Positions 22,790 to 35,414 of a DNA stretch of 64,000 nucleotides are shown here, one piece after another. Each line of letters starts with the position of its first letter. Position 1 is the first letter of the stretch. This DNA comes from Carallia brachiata. Lineage: Eukaryota > Streptophyta > Magnoliopsida > Malpighiales > Rhizophoraceae. The stretch is taken from assembly GCA_021464245.1 (NCBI GenBank), contig JADCRB010000036.1, forward strand, positions 4,793,539 to 4,857,538, in the 5' to 3' direction. Made by a program: the position numbers and the translations under genes. Under the pieces are notes generated by a model that worked only from the letters and a program-made list of their open reading frames with translations, searched no databases and was not told where the DNA came from.

Positions 22790-23170
22790 GAGCACAACTC
22801 CATTTCCATGAATCCACGGTCGTCCTAGCAACATCTTATATGTGGTACGTGCATCATCACGTGAAATAGAGTGCTAGAAGTGAGATTACCGATAGTTAGC
22901 TCCAAGCGAATCATCCCAATTGCTTTCTGTCCTCCTTGATTAAAGCCATGAATCATCAAGCGGCTGTCTGATAATTCATCAATGCCGCCGAGCTCCTTTA
23001 TGGTGGATTTTGGGATAATATTGACTGCCGAACCATCGTCGATCAGAATACGTCGGACCTTCTGTCTCTCACATAGCCTGATACATACAGCGGCCGATTG
23101 TGGGGTTTGGACCCCAGCAGGAGATCCTCATCTGAAAATGAGATAGCAGAGTAACATCCGACGTGATTTT
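22790..23170 (-). pseudogene. Aspartic protease region, element 1
   Basis: Retroviral-type protease that cuts the polyprotein. The active-site motif reads RILIDDGSAVNIIP at about 23025-23060, the D-[TD]-G-[SA] site with Asp in the second position. KMLLGRPWIHGNG (about 22825) is the downstream flap/C-terminal signature. The frame is broken relative to element 2. Confidence 0.85.
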
Positions 23171-23374
23171 GGGCCGTGTTGCTCCGTGAGTTAGAATCAT
23201 TTGATGGCTGTGATTCAGCTGAGGTCTGGAGAGTATTGCTGACTTGATTTTGCCACACTTCTGTTGATTGCAAAGCTATAAACAGCTGAGGGTTAGCGAG
23301 AAGGGTTTGGAGAGCTTCATATACCTTCTCCGTTGTCGACTTTTTGTTGTCGAGCGGCTCCTCCTTACGGTGTG

Positions 23375-25055
23375 TCACTCTTCTGATGGTTTTGAAGTGA
23401 TGGTGGTCTGGTTTGCCGAGGTTATGCCTTCCTGGTCCAGAATGATTTTATTCTGGCTTTTGAGCTTCATGATTAGCTCCTTCAGGACGAAACACTTCTC
23501 GGTTGGATGACTTACTATCCGGTGATATTTGCAGAATCTCGGATCGCTGACTCGATCCTTTTCATTCGGCCGCTTGCACTCTGGGAGTTCGATCAGCTTC
23601 GCCTCCAAGAGTTGTCAAGAATGTCGGGGACGTCTGAGTCGGGAATGGATACTGCTTTGCTCCAAGCTCGCAATGTCACCTTCCGCCTTTGTTTTGGCTG
23701 AGTTATTTGGGTCGGAGGATTTACCTTAGCTTTGGCGCCCACTTTTACTGGTGCGGCTTCAACAGTCATCACTTCTTTCCTTTTCCGGAGCTGTTGGGTT
23801 TCTTAATCTCCCTTCTGCCCCCTTGCTGGTCCAACTGGATGGGAACCGTGCCTCCGGAAGTCTGGATGCTTATCTCCATATCATGTGCGCGGGTCGCCAG
23901 TTCTTCGAAGTTCGGGGTTTGACACCCTGCAGGATGTATAACAGCTCCCAATGCATTCCCTGGATGCACATCTCTACGGCAGAAGTCTCCGTCAGGCGAT
24001 CTTTGCAGTCCAAGCTGAGGGCACGCCATCTGTTGATGTATTCGACAACGGGCTCTCCTTTCTTTGTTTGGTGCTGGTAAGCTCCATCATACTTACCGTC
24101 CTTCGAGTGCTGAAAAATCTGTTGAGGAACTCTCGTTGTAGCTGTTCCCAACTGTCGATCGATTCTGGTTCAAGATTTATGAACCAGGTGAAAGCGGTCT
24201 CCCGAGTGAACGAACAAACTGCTTCACCAAGAGATCTCCGTAAGTCCCTGCGTTGTTGCAGGTTTCAACGAAGTGGGCGATGTGCTGTTTGGGATCGCCT
24301 CGTCCGTCGAATTGTTGAAATTTGGGCGGCTGGTAGCCCAAGGCATGTTGAGACTTTCGATCCGTCTGGTGTACGGTTTGACGTACATCTGTGATCCTTG
24401 GAAGAGTTGTTGCAGTCGGATCGTATTGGCTATCATTTCCTGCAATTGTTGAACAGATAGCGAAGCTACAGAATTTGAGGGTGGCAGCTGTGTAGAACTA
24501 CCTGGTCGCTTTTCTGCAGGAAGACGTCGGCTGGTGTGGCTTCTGGAGTGAAACCGGGTGGATATGGTTGCTCCTCGCGGATTTCGGGATCAATTGGATC
24601 GGGGCTTTTCCTTTGAGAGCGGCGATCTGTTGATCTTTTTCCTCCACGACTCTGATCAGCTGCAAAATTTTGTTCTCCAATTGAAATCTTTCCTCTGTGC
24701 TGGTTGTGTTGGTCATCATGACGGCAACAGATGAGGCTCCGGGAAAGACTGGGGGAGAAACTCTTCTGATTCCTTGTGATCTACAGAATGAGTTGATTCT
24801 GTTGAGCAGGCTTCGTCGTGTTGCCCCCGACTTCGATCGGGGTGGGTGATCGACTCCTCCATGCGGCAAGAGAGTCAGGGGAGAGATCCTGTTGTGGCAG
24901 CTGTGGACTCTCCTTTCGATATTTTTCGGGTTTGGACGGCAAGAAATTGTGTCCGTCCCCGGGTTTCTGGACCTGCGTACCCAGGTAGGGTAGTTGATGC
25001 AGGCAATGGAGCCGTTGCCTTCTTTGGTAGCAGTTGTACTCCTTTTCGGTGCCAT
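23375..25055 (-). pseudogene. Gag polyprotein, element 1 (frame broken)
   Basis: Structural protein of the virus-like particle. It starts MAPKRSTTATKEG at 25055. The retrotransposon gag domain can be followed through frames near 24445-23870, by comparison with the better copy in element 2. The C-terminal part has DPRFCKYHRIVSHPTEKCFV, a Cys/His motif typical of Tat-type gag-protease junctions. Multiple frameshifts. Confidence 0.85.
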
Positions 25056-25079
25056 TTGATGTGCTGAACACCTGTAAAA

Positions 25080-25202
25080 TTTTTTTTTTTTTACTTTTTA
25101 CTTTTTACTTTTTTTTTTTTCTTTTTTTTTTCTTTTTTTTTTTTTTTTTTTTTTTTTTCTTTTTTTTTCGGCTCTTTTTTTTTTTCCTTTTTTTTTTTTT
25201 TA
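25080..25202. repeat. T-rich low-complexity leader tract, element 1
   Basis: Long T runs between the primer-binding site and gag; A-rich on the sense strand. The counterpart in element 2 (42818-42994) is longer and contains TTTTTAC units. Confidence 0.85.
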
Positions 25203-25227
25203 AGGAACAAGAGATGGGAGGTGAAGA

Positions 25228-25245
25228 TTCCCACCGAGCGTGCCA
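25228..25245 (-). other. Primer-binding site, element 1
   Basis: On the sense strand TGGCACGCTCGGTGGG follows the 5' LTR after six bases. It begins TGG, the complement of a tRNA's CCA end. I have not assigned the tRNA. Element 2 has the same site at 43030-43047. Confidence 0.8.
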
Positions 25246-25251
25246 AAAATT

Positions 25252-26045
25252 TGTAAAGCGTAAATTTCGAGTCTAAAACAATTAAACTCAAAATACAAAA
25301 ATAAATTACAAATAAAAATTGTAAAAAAAAAAATTTACGTGGGGTCGATCTCCGTAGATCCTCCGATTAGTGTTCCTTTTTTTACTCCGTCAAGGGCTGC
25401 ACGAGCTTGATCTTGACAGAAATAATTTCCACAACTTTATCTTGAACTGGGTAGACTGAAATCGGATCTGATTTGGACGTTTTGACTACGGTTAAGAACC
25501 GCAGAGACCTGATCTGAGCCGATCTGACGTAATTTCACCGAGGGTCGAAGGGACTTGTTCTCGGATGAGCTGTGGATTTTGCTGAGGGCCGTATGAGACT
25601 TAATCTCAGCCGGATTTGTAATATTTTGATATTTTCAGATCTATATTCTCATAAATTCAGATCTAGGGCGATCGGAATATAAATCTAAAAATAATTTTAG
25701 AAATGGAAACAGAAAATTTTTTGGGGTTTACCCCTGAAATATCTCTCAAAAAGGAGTTAGGAGAGTATACTGCAGAGTAAAACACGTAAGAAAAGGAGAA
25801 ATTTTCTTAAGAGATTTTCAAAATTTTCTTTTTCTTTCAAATTTTCTGAATTTTCTTATTTACAGATTTGCTGAATGTGTTTTGAACTGAGGGGCAGAGG
25901 CCTATTTATAGGGTTTCTTGCCCATGTGAACATCACATGGGAAAGGAATCTTTTAATTATTTTTTTTCCTTGGTCGGCGTTGCCGACTTTGAAATCGGTA
26001 ACGCCGATTTTGACTTTTCTTATCTTTTTTTTTTTTTCATTTACA
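25252..26045 (-). repeat. Element 1, 5' LTR with promoter
   Basis: Sense-strand TATA box TATAAATA at 25910-25903, inside CCTATAAATAGG. Upstream of it in U3 are two inverted repeats: arms CCCATGTGA / TCACATGGG (25921-25941), and a longer palindrome around CGGCGTTGCCGA (about 25976-26007). Confidence 0.93.
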
Positions 26046-26253
26046 ACAATTATACGCATAATCACCTACAACTTATAATTGATTACAAATTTTTATAATG
26101 ATTACTAAAATCTTAATAATATATTATATTATAAGAAAATAATCAACAATTATATATACATTAGATATTTGAATAAATTAAAAATTAGAAGTAAAGAATT
26201 ATAATGAATAAAATTTAATAACAAAATGAATAAATAAATAAAATGATATCAAT

Positions 26254-26675
26254 TGTCTGAAATGTGCAAATGCACTGTCCTTAAAGATAGTTTCCGTCAT
26301 CGTCAATAAGTAGTCTCAGTGCATCAGGTTGCAGCGACTATCCTCCCAGGATACGACAGGCTTTCTCACTAATGTGCACTTCAAATAGAGTGAGGCTACA
26401 GAAACAGTTTGTCTTTTGATTAATCGAGCAAAATAAGTCTTTTTACAAATACGTATGGTGGAGACACACCTATACCTCTCATAATCTTTCAAAAGATAGA
26501 TGAATGGTCTCTTTATATAATAGGTTTTGTTTTATATCTCATAAGTAAGAATAATGTTAAATAAAGTTTCTCATAAATTATAATTGTTAATAACGGCCAA
26601 ATATATAAAGACACATAATGACTAGTTAACGGTTAAATAACGGCTATACAACGGCTAATTTGACCAAATCTTACA
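26254..26675 (-). mobile_element. Probable solo LTR of a copia-type element
   Basis: Read on the minus strand it starts TGTAAGATTTGGTC, has a TATA-like TTATATAAAGAG in the middle, and ends AGTGCATTTGCACATTTCAGACA-like with terminal CA. AACCGTTA and CTTTAAGGACAGTGCA blocks resemble plant copia LTRs. No internal region and no clear TSD, so this is tentative. Confidence 0.45.
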
Positions 26676-28425
26676 TGTGATAATTAACTTTTTAAAATAT
26701 AATAATATTTTACAACATATATTACTCCGCTTATTAATCTAATATTATTATTTTGCCATTTGATTGTAGCAAGAGATTATCCAATACACGTTGTGATTTT
26801 TTTTTTTTTTTGAAGAATAAAACTGGGCAAATGAAAAACAAACTGTGTTTCGGTAGTTGAAAACTTCGACTTCTATTTTTAAAATATTTATTTATTTTGG
26901 TCGAGAATAAAATTTAGAGTTAAGAAAGGTGTCTTATCTTAGGGTCAGGAGTGCTTACAGACTACTAAATATTTATAATAAAATTTACAGTAATACGTAT
27001 GTGACTACAAAAGACTCCAATAATAGTTAGCGGAAATCAAATTTGAGAGAGAACATATCAAAAATCGAATCTTTAACCATTGAATAAAAGAAAGAATATA
27101 AAATTATAAAAAATAATAGAGTTATTCCAGTTTAGTAGTATACGGCCTATTTTAACAGTCAACTAACACACCAAATTAGAAGATTCTTTACATCTATTTT
27201 TGATCCTATAGCAACTTCAAGTCAATGTATGCACCTACTCAAGTCTAAGAATAAATGAAATATCGTTTTAAGAGATTACGGTGTGCAGTTATTCTTCATG
27301 CTCTCGCTACAGTTTGTCGTAGAGCTAATTATCAAGTTACACTATATTTTAATGGTTATACACAGAACTAAAATAGTACTCAACCAAAATCGATGTTCTT
27401 GCAATTTTTAAAACGGATGCTACTGGTACCAAAAAGATCGTAACATTTTTTTTTTTAATCATAAAGACATGTATAATAAGATCAAATGAACCCAACTTAG
27501 AGAAAGTCATTAGAGGCACCTTACAGCTAGAGTCACAACTTTGTTTTACGTAATACAGCTAAAAGTTCAAACGCCCATAACTGTTTCCAACTGGTTAACT
27601 GATGTCACCTCTGCTTAACTTTTATAGTGCATGTGAGGAATTTTTGGCTCCTTCTAATAAGCCCTGTAGAAAGAATTGTTCTGCCATCTGACAGAACCCA
27701 AAATCTTTACTTAGCTCCCCTAATGTCACTTGCTTAAAAGAAGAGAGCATGCCAATAATTGAACAAGGCTGCTCATTTTGTACTCTTGTTTATAGATCTT
27801 ATTAAGTAAACTTCCAAATAGGGCATGATGATGCATGATCAGGGAACGGGAAAAAAGTAGGGCATCAGTTGCGTTTTCGTGCTTAAAACGTTATCCTTAA
27901 CATGCTAGAAATACCAAATATGGAAAAATATATACACTTCACCAACATTGCTACATCTATTAGCTGTTACAATATCCACAGGTATGTCTAGTAGCTAATA
28001 TATTATCCTAAATTCTTCCAATAGAAACCAGAAATTTTCTAGTGCGACAAATCAATTAATTAATTACGTAAAGCATAAAATCAACGGCTAAAGTCGACAC
28101 AAGTTCCACGTTGCTTGAGCTTTTAGGGAATGTAGCAAACCGCAGTGCAACGATTTCTTCACCTCCTCTCGGCCCCACAAGTTACAAAATTGAATCATCG
28201 AATTGGAAATTATCAGTTCAAATCTTTGAAGTAAATGGATGAATTTATGAAATATGTAAGTCAATTTCCAGTATGTAGCTGAGACCAAATACACATCCCA
28301 AAAATCCAAAAAACCGAATTCATTCCTAATACTGATAGGGATATGTATTACGCATTTGTTTAAAATATTTTGCTGATGATTCTAAATTAATTGTCTATAC
28401 ACTTGAAGAAGCTTAATTTACTAGT

Positions 28426-28560
28426 ACAGAAAATTATGTGTTATTTTCACGGGAAGGTTCGTACGTTAATGACATTCTTAATTACTTAAGAACTGGGTCA
28501 CGAGTCCTGGCTATCCCAGCTAAGTGGCATATTCTAATCGTTGCTGCCTTTAAATACGCT
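28426..28560 (+). pseudogene. Possible BTB/K-tetramerisation domain fragment
   Basis: The plus frame reads YVLFSREGSYVNDILNYLRTG. This resembles the core of T1-type BTB domains (pattern YVFIDRDG..F..ILN.LR.G), which assemble proteins and recruit cullin-3 ligases. No start, no upstream exon and no continuation is evident. It may be a captured or degraded piece; the match is short. Confidence 0.35.
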
Positions 28561-30149
28561 CTTAGAGATTCCCCAATCCCATCTTTTGATGGTTCAGTTT
28601 TGCAATTTTGCCATCCCAAACAGAAAGCCCAACTGAAGGTCCTAACTCTTTTATTAATTCTTTTTTTTTTGAACTGAAAGTCCTAACTCTCTTTAAACTG
28701 GTTATAAATTTGTAAGTGCCATTCACATCGTTTTAAGAGAAACCGGAGAATCGAAGAGCCTGTTTTGTGGCTTTTCTGCTCTCAATTTTCATTTCTATTT
28801 TTACCTTTTATTTTTTATTTTTATATAGAAAAATTGGAGAATAAAAAAAAATGTTCATTATGAGGACACAAAATAGATTTAATATGTTCGTTAGTAAGTA
28901 TTTAAAATAGATATAAAAAAATTTATATTTTAAATTTTCAAAAAATAGAAAATATAGTAAGTATCACTTGATCTTAGCCAAATGGCGGAGAAAGTTATAA
29001 AAAATATGTCAAGTTTGAGTCACTAGTCGCCACCTTTACCCACGCCAACAGATAAATTCAACTTGTTTCAAATTGGATCTATTTCTCTGTGTCAATAAGT
29101 GAGAGAAACTAGGGAAAATCTAATGCCGTGATTTGAGGCGAATCTCGAAAACGTGATTTAAGATTTTCAAATTGGAAAGACAGGGTTTCCAAATTTTGGA
29201 AGGAAAATGGTATGTAACTATATATATATATAACAATAAAATACTATAAGTTATTATATGATTAAAATTTTAAAAAAAAGATAAATTATTAAATAAACTG
29301 TATTATAATTTTATTATTATTTAAAATTAAAATGTATAGTAAAACTAATTTTCTAATTATCCAAAACCAAAAAAAAAAAAAAAAAAAGAAAAGTTGTGTT
29401 ACTAGAAAACAATATACAACTGTTACTTTTAACATAAGATTTTTCGAGAACTCGGTCAGAATCTAGCAAACACGGGCCGAAATATTTTAAAATCCCGAAT
29501 CTAACATTTTTTTTATCGAAAAAAAAATTTATCATGAGTATATCAATTATCGAATTTACAGGTTAGACTGAATGTCACCCATTTTATACTTATTTAACCT
29601 CACTCATAGGAAGAGACTTACAACCTGAATATTGTTAAGGCCGAGCGTGATTCCTCAAACTAGCTACGATGGTTGCCGATTTTGGAACTAAGAGCGCACG
29701 GAAGACTTCGAGAGTCATTACTCTACAGACACAGCTGCTTGAATTTGAACTCGGATCGTGAGTAGAGAAATCACGCTAGTTGACCAACTAAGCTACCATC
29801 TCAAGTGGTCTCAAATCCAACATGAAATTCCCAAAAACCGCCCTCAAAGCTCAAGTTTTCAAATTTGAATCCTAAATCCTAGGAGATTTGAGTCCTAAAT
29901 CATGGGAGATTTCAGTTCTAAATCCGGAGGGACACCACCCTCTCCTCCCCTCCTCCCCACCAAAAAAATACATCGGGGGGCCCAAACTTCCAACTATGAC
30001 CTCAAGAAAGTCACATCGTGTGAATCTGAAGGCCAGATATCAAAAGGAACGAAGGAAGTCTTGAACTCTAAACTTCAAATCATTAATTTCAACTAGCTGC
30101 TCAAAAAAAAAAAAACCAACTAGGCAGCAAAGATAAAAGAACCCCTACT

Positions 30150-30430
30150 GTGTTTGACTCATTGGTATGAGGGAAGAAAATTTGGCATTCGTTTCTTTGA
30201 CTTGATAAAAGTAGGTGATTGGTGAAAGAGTCACAACCTTTGCACAGCCTAGGGCCCAATTTCGAACCTGAACATAGGAACTGCCTGCCATGATCCCCAT
30301 GTACAAAAAGAGCGAAGAAGATGAGAAACAAAGAAACAATAACTAAAATCTAACTTGTAGCCTAAACCATAAGACCTACTTTGGAACCCATCTAAATTGT
30401 TGTCTGTCTCCACATGAATCCAATGAGGGT
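30150..30430. repeat. Dispersed repeat, member 3 (inverted)
   Basis: The reverse complement of the block at 3765-3943, sharing the AGGGCCCAATTTCGAACCTG core and the flanking CTACAAGTTAGATTTTA-like stretch. It extends further on one side, matching sequence that follows the repeat in copy B. Class unknown. Confidence 0.65.
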
Positions 30431-31959
30431 ATAACAAAAGGGTAGCCCCCCGGCCTCTGCCGAGGGTACTAAGTTCAAATGTCCAACACAAAATACAAAA
30501 CCTAATCGCATGAAATTATTTACTGACCACTTGGTTATGGTGATCGAATAAAGTACAGGCCGGTGACAAATTGAAGCTGTTGAAGACTTCCCTCTGCTCT
30601 AAGACGGAGCACACAGAGCAATTAATGAGGTCACACAGATACTTCAATATTCTTTTGCCTCCCTGATCCCCCAGATTAAGTCTCGAGATAAAAACAAATG
30701 CTATTCTGACATGACACCGTATTGTGCAAAATAATTGGACAAAACAGTGACAACTACACAGCTCACAAACTCGCTAGAAATATTGGTATGCCATTTGTTG
30801 ATATAAATTGCCTCTCCTGGATTATTTTACACAATTAGGTATTTTATTTTTGGAAAAGTTATAACCAATCTCACAGGCCTTGAATTTTTTGTTTCCTTTT
30901 TCCTAAAATGATTAACATTAAATTTAAAGTTTATAGCCATCAAGGAACTGACTAAAAACATATCAATTTATGACCCCGCCACACACATCATTTTTATGAA
31001 ATCAATTACAATAGAAAACTAGAAATGCATAAGTGCACACAACATGGAATCAGCAATTTCGCATGCATTACATCATTGAAACTTAGAAGAAAATGGGCTT
31101 TGCAATCCAAATATTTCAATGGCAATGATGCAAATAGTATTCACAACAAATGTTACTAAAGCATGTAAGATCTGATTAGGAGTTCGTGTCAGAGGGCCTT
31201 ATATCACATCATTTCACTCTGTTAAATAGCCTTGTAATCAAGTACCAGAATATATCCACATTTTGAGCCTTTGTGTCTATATGCCTATGTCCATTCTACG
31301 TTTATAATGCACGTCTGAGATGGGTATGGTCAGGAATATGAAGAGTTGATGTGCCCATCATAGCAAACAAAAATTGCTCTCTTGTTTGGACTTCGACACA
31401 AATTGAACTTGCATGAGATTAAGTATTCTAGTGATTCAATGCTCTGAGAAATCTTACAACATGGATAATCACAAACTGAAGTCACATTATAACAGATAAA
31501 CAAAGCTATAGAATAGAATGAAAATATCTGACAATGCTGGTAAATAAGTCACATTGTTTTAATTTTGTTTATGCTGATACATGAATGCTTGCTTTATTCT
31601 CTCTGCAAACCTGGTAAAATACATAATTATGTAAAAAATTAATGATTTACAACGCATGCCAAACACTGAAAAGGACAATTTGAAGCCATATGTAAAGTTA
31701 TTTTGAAGATTGACAACCAATGAGTACAATAAAAGCCAAATGAAGCAATGATTGAGTCCTAAATTTTACTACTTTGTAACCCAAACAACTAAGTCCATTG
31801 GTGTCATCTCGAAAGATTGAATCAGAAGAAAATTTCTAAAACAGCTAATGAGGTAAGAGACTTATTGAGTTAAGCCTTACTCAACTGAACTTCATTGGAC
31901 CTTTTATTGCAGGAATCACAATCATAACAAATGATTAATACTACCTTTTGAATTGATAA

Positions 31960-32520
31960 TTGTAAAAAAGCGTAGGCCTAACAACTTAGATGGATCATAA
32001 GAGGGAAGAACCAAGCAATATTAAATAGTTTTTTAAACACCACATCTTATCTAAAATCTTAAAGTTTAAGTTATGAATTTTCTAATCACATTTATATGTT
32101 ACTTTACTTCTACCTTCTTTTTTAATATGAGATTTATATATCTTATACATCAACGCATCCCCTCACGAGAAAGTCCAACTCATCTGAATTAGACCTAACT
32201 CACCTGGGGCTGGTTCTAATTCACCATTAAATATGAAGGGAAGTGAGATTTGACCTCTAATACCATATAAAGATTTGTAAAAGCGTAAATGTAGTAACTT
32301 AGATAAATCACATTAGGGAAGAAGTACATAATACTAAATAAATTTTTAGATATCATATCTTATCTAAAATTTTAAAATTTAAGTTATGAATCTTCTAACT
32401 ATATTTATATGTTACTTTACTTTTACCTTCTTTTTCAATATAAGATTTATATATCTTATACTTTAATACGCCTCCTCACAAGAAAGTCTAACTCACTTTG
32501 ATTGAACTCAGCTTACTTGG
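31960..32520. repeat. Two-unit tandem repeat, about 300-bp units
   Basis: Both units carry CACATCTTATCTAAAATCTTAA-like, AGTTATGAATCTTCTAA and TATGTTACTTTACTTCTACC blocks followed by a CCTCACAAGAAAGTC-like end; units start near 31960 and 32272. Noncoding, diverged, origin unknown. Confidence 0.75.
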
Positions 32521-34121
32521 ACTGAAAATATAAACAAACAACGAAAGTTTAATATAAGAAAATTGATGGTTATAAACTCGCGAGTACTTGATGGCCAATG
32601 CTAGGTTCCTGCTTGGAGTAAATAAAATATGCTCTGAACCACTCGAAAACTTTAATAATATCTTGCTTCTTTTCATCCATTATTTTCACAATACATTCTA
32701 TCTACACTTTTTTTTTTTTTTGATAATAATCTGAAACCATCTCTGTATTCTGTACGGTTATGAATTTTAAATTCTGGTTGAATCGACGGGAGCAAAACCC
32801 TAATCTCGGTGTGGTGGTGAGCCACTTTCCTAAAAATCTATCCGTTGGCGTCCCGCTCAGTTTTTTTTAACACAGAGGTCCTATTTCCTTTCTAATTGCA
32901 ATGACACGCTGTTCGCTGTTTGCGCAAGGAGAAAAAAAAACGAAAAAACAAAATAACTAAAAAAGCCGTAATTGGTCGAAACATAAACAAATGCAAATCA
33001 TCTTAATTATTATAAGGCTTGGGGTTTTGCTTCAATGATAACGAAATATGTGGTTTATTGTAGTGAGCAAAAATTCAAACTCTCGGTTACTCTCTACTTA
33101 TTTTTTCTTTTTGCGACTATGATGACTCTTTAAAAAGAGAAAAAAAAATCTTCCTAGTTATTATTACCAGGTAAATCCCGCTTGAATTCCCCATTTTCCC
33201 AAATTGTTTCAAATTACAAAAAAAAAAAAAAAGAAGAAAAAGAAAAGAATAAAAAAGGAGCGTAACTCATAAAAATTCACCGGCGCAATAGCTATTTGCC
33301 ACCTAAAAGAAAGCAACTGGAGCGACAAGAAATCTCGTCGTTTGATTTGCTTTGAAAAGGGCATCATTACGTTTTCAAGAAAATATTTACTCGAATTTTT
33401 ATCCGAATTGTAATAAAAAAAATCTTCAATTTTTTACAACCGTATTAATAAAATATAAATAATACTTTTATTTTGTTATTTTCAGAAAATATTGACGCAG
33501 TTACAAAATAATGTAAATTAAATATAATTCGGACAAAAATTCGGATAGTTTTGTCCAAAAGTATACTTTTTTCCTTTTGAAAATGCTTGTGAACTTTCCT
33601 GGAGAGTTTGTAAACCTCTTTCTATTATCAGTGATTGTTATTTTTATTTACCTTTTTATAAATATAATTTATTCATAATTATATATTATATAAATTTATT
33701 TTTATATATTTTTATTTCATATAAATTTTAATTATTATATAATTTAAAATTATGAATAAATTATATTTACTAAAAAAAATAATTCTAATTAGACTTCTCT
33801 TATCTTAATGAGTCAATTAGCTCACACACCTTCTTCCCTTTTCCACTCTCTCTCTCTCTCTCTGTCTCTCTCTTTATCTTGATAACAAGGTCTCATTGGT
33901 CGTTTATCTGATAACAAGGTCTTTTTCCCTCACTTTTTTCCCTGTAGATAAATGCAAATCCCAATTCTACTAGGATTAGACAATATGCATTTTCCACAGA
34001 AAGGCAAACAAATCTCTTTTGTTTTTCTTGCCTTCGTTAATTAATAAACAATCGAATGAAACTCCTAAATCTGGCATTTTGAATGCCAAAAAAGAGGACG
34101 GTACATATAACATAACAGAAA

Positions 34122-34937
34122 TATAAAGCGTAAATTTCGAGTCTAAAATAATTAAACTCGAAAATACAAAAATAAATTACAAATAAAAATTTAAAATAAA
34201 AAAAAATTTATGTGGTTCGATCTCCATAGATCCTCCGATTAGTGTTCCTTTTTTTGACTCCGTCAAAGGCTGCACGAGTTTGATCTTGACAGCAGTAAAT
34301 TCCACAGGTTTTTCTTGAACTGGGTAGACTGAAACTGGATCTGATTTGAACGTTTTCACTATGGTTACGAACCGCAGAGAGCTGATCTGAGCCGATCTGA
34401 CTTAATTTCATCGAGGGTCGAAGAGACTTGTTCTCAGGTGAGCTGCCTGGATTTTGCTGAGGGCCGTATGAGGCTTAATCCCAGCCAGATTTGTAGTAAT
34501 TTGATATTTTTAACTCTATATTCTCAGAAATTCAGATTTAGAGCGATCCAAGAATATAAATTTAAAAATAACTTTAGAAATGGAAACAGCAAATTTTTTG
34601 GGCCTTACCCCTAAAATATCTCTCAAAACGGAGTTAGGAGAGTATACTGCTAAGTAAAAGTACGTAAGAAAAGGAGAAATTTTCTTGAGAGATTTTCAAA
34701 ATTTTCTTTTTCTCTCAAATTCTCTGAATTTTTCTGTTTACAGATTTGCTGAATGTGTTTTGAACTGGGGGGCAGGGGCCTATTTATAGGGTTCCTTTCC
34801 CATGTGAACATCACATGGGAAAGGAATCTTTTTAATTTAATTTTTCTTTAGCTGGCGTTGCTGATTTCAAAATCAGCAACGCTGGCCTTTGACTTCTATT
34901 TTTTTTTTTCTTTCTTTCTTTAAAAATGATGTTTACA
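34122..34937 (-). repeat. Element 2, 3' LTR
   Basis: Pairs with 43054-43834. It retains the complete U3 palindrome (GGCGTTGCTGATTT / AAATCAGCAACGC type) that is half-deleted in the 5' LTR. The polypurine tract GAAGTGGGGGCATT lies immediately inside. Confidence 0.93.
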
Positions 34938-35414
34938 AATGCCCCCACTTCAAAGGTTGGTAACGAAGATTTTTACAGAAATGATCCGCACCGAGTCTTG
35001 AAGTCCAGTTTGAAACTTGGAAATGTCCTGATGAACATTGAATCTTGGAGTCTTCTATCTTTGACCATGCCTACTGTTGTTTGATCGCAATAGGAACCCG
35101 ATACGATCTTGAGAAAGTTAGCAGCCCAGCCAATATAAAAATTGACCTTCTGGCTCCAGGTGTATTCGAGCTTCCATAGCCCGCAAAGGATTTTTATATC
35201 TCTTAAAGTTCCAGAGCTCTGGTGAGGATGATCCGGTAGGCAAAGAACTTGAACCTCCCCAAGAGGAAGGCCCAGCACTTTGGAACTTTAAGACCTGCGC
35301 ACAGAGAGACTGACTGTAGTGATGATTCCTAAGTCTGCTTCGACGTAAGGAGAGTAGTTGGAACTTCCCCGTACATCGCCGCATCCAAAGGAAGATTAGG
35401 ATAATTGCAGCGTC

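Larger units (their letters stand above)
15848..26045 (-). mobile_element. Tat-clade Ty3/gypsy LTR retrotransposon, element 1
   Basis: A full-length element read on the minus strand. LTRs of 794 bp lie at 15848-16641 (3') and 25252-26045 (5'), starting TG and ending CA in plus-strand view. Flanks ATAAT (left) and ACAAT (right) look like a 5-bp TSD with one mismatch. Order on the minus strand: 5' LTR, primer-binding site, gag, protease, RT, RNase H, second RNase H, integrase, WOX-like homeobox ORF, purine tract, 3' LTR. Integrase lies after RT, so it is Ty3/gypsy; two RNase H domains mark the Tat lineage. Single-base lesions break gag and pol. Confidence 0.95.
26676..34116. other. Intergenic DNA between the two Tat elements
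   Basis: Mostly AT-rich. Apart from the small items listed separately (possible BTB fragment, two-unit repeat, inverted dispersed repeat, a (CT)n tract at about 33848-33873) I see no gene. A tRNA-like stretch near 29735-29810 may be SINE-derived. Confidence 0.55.
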
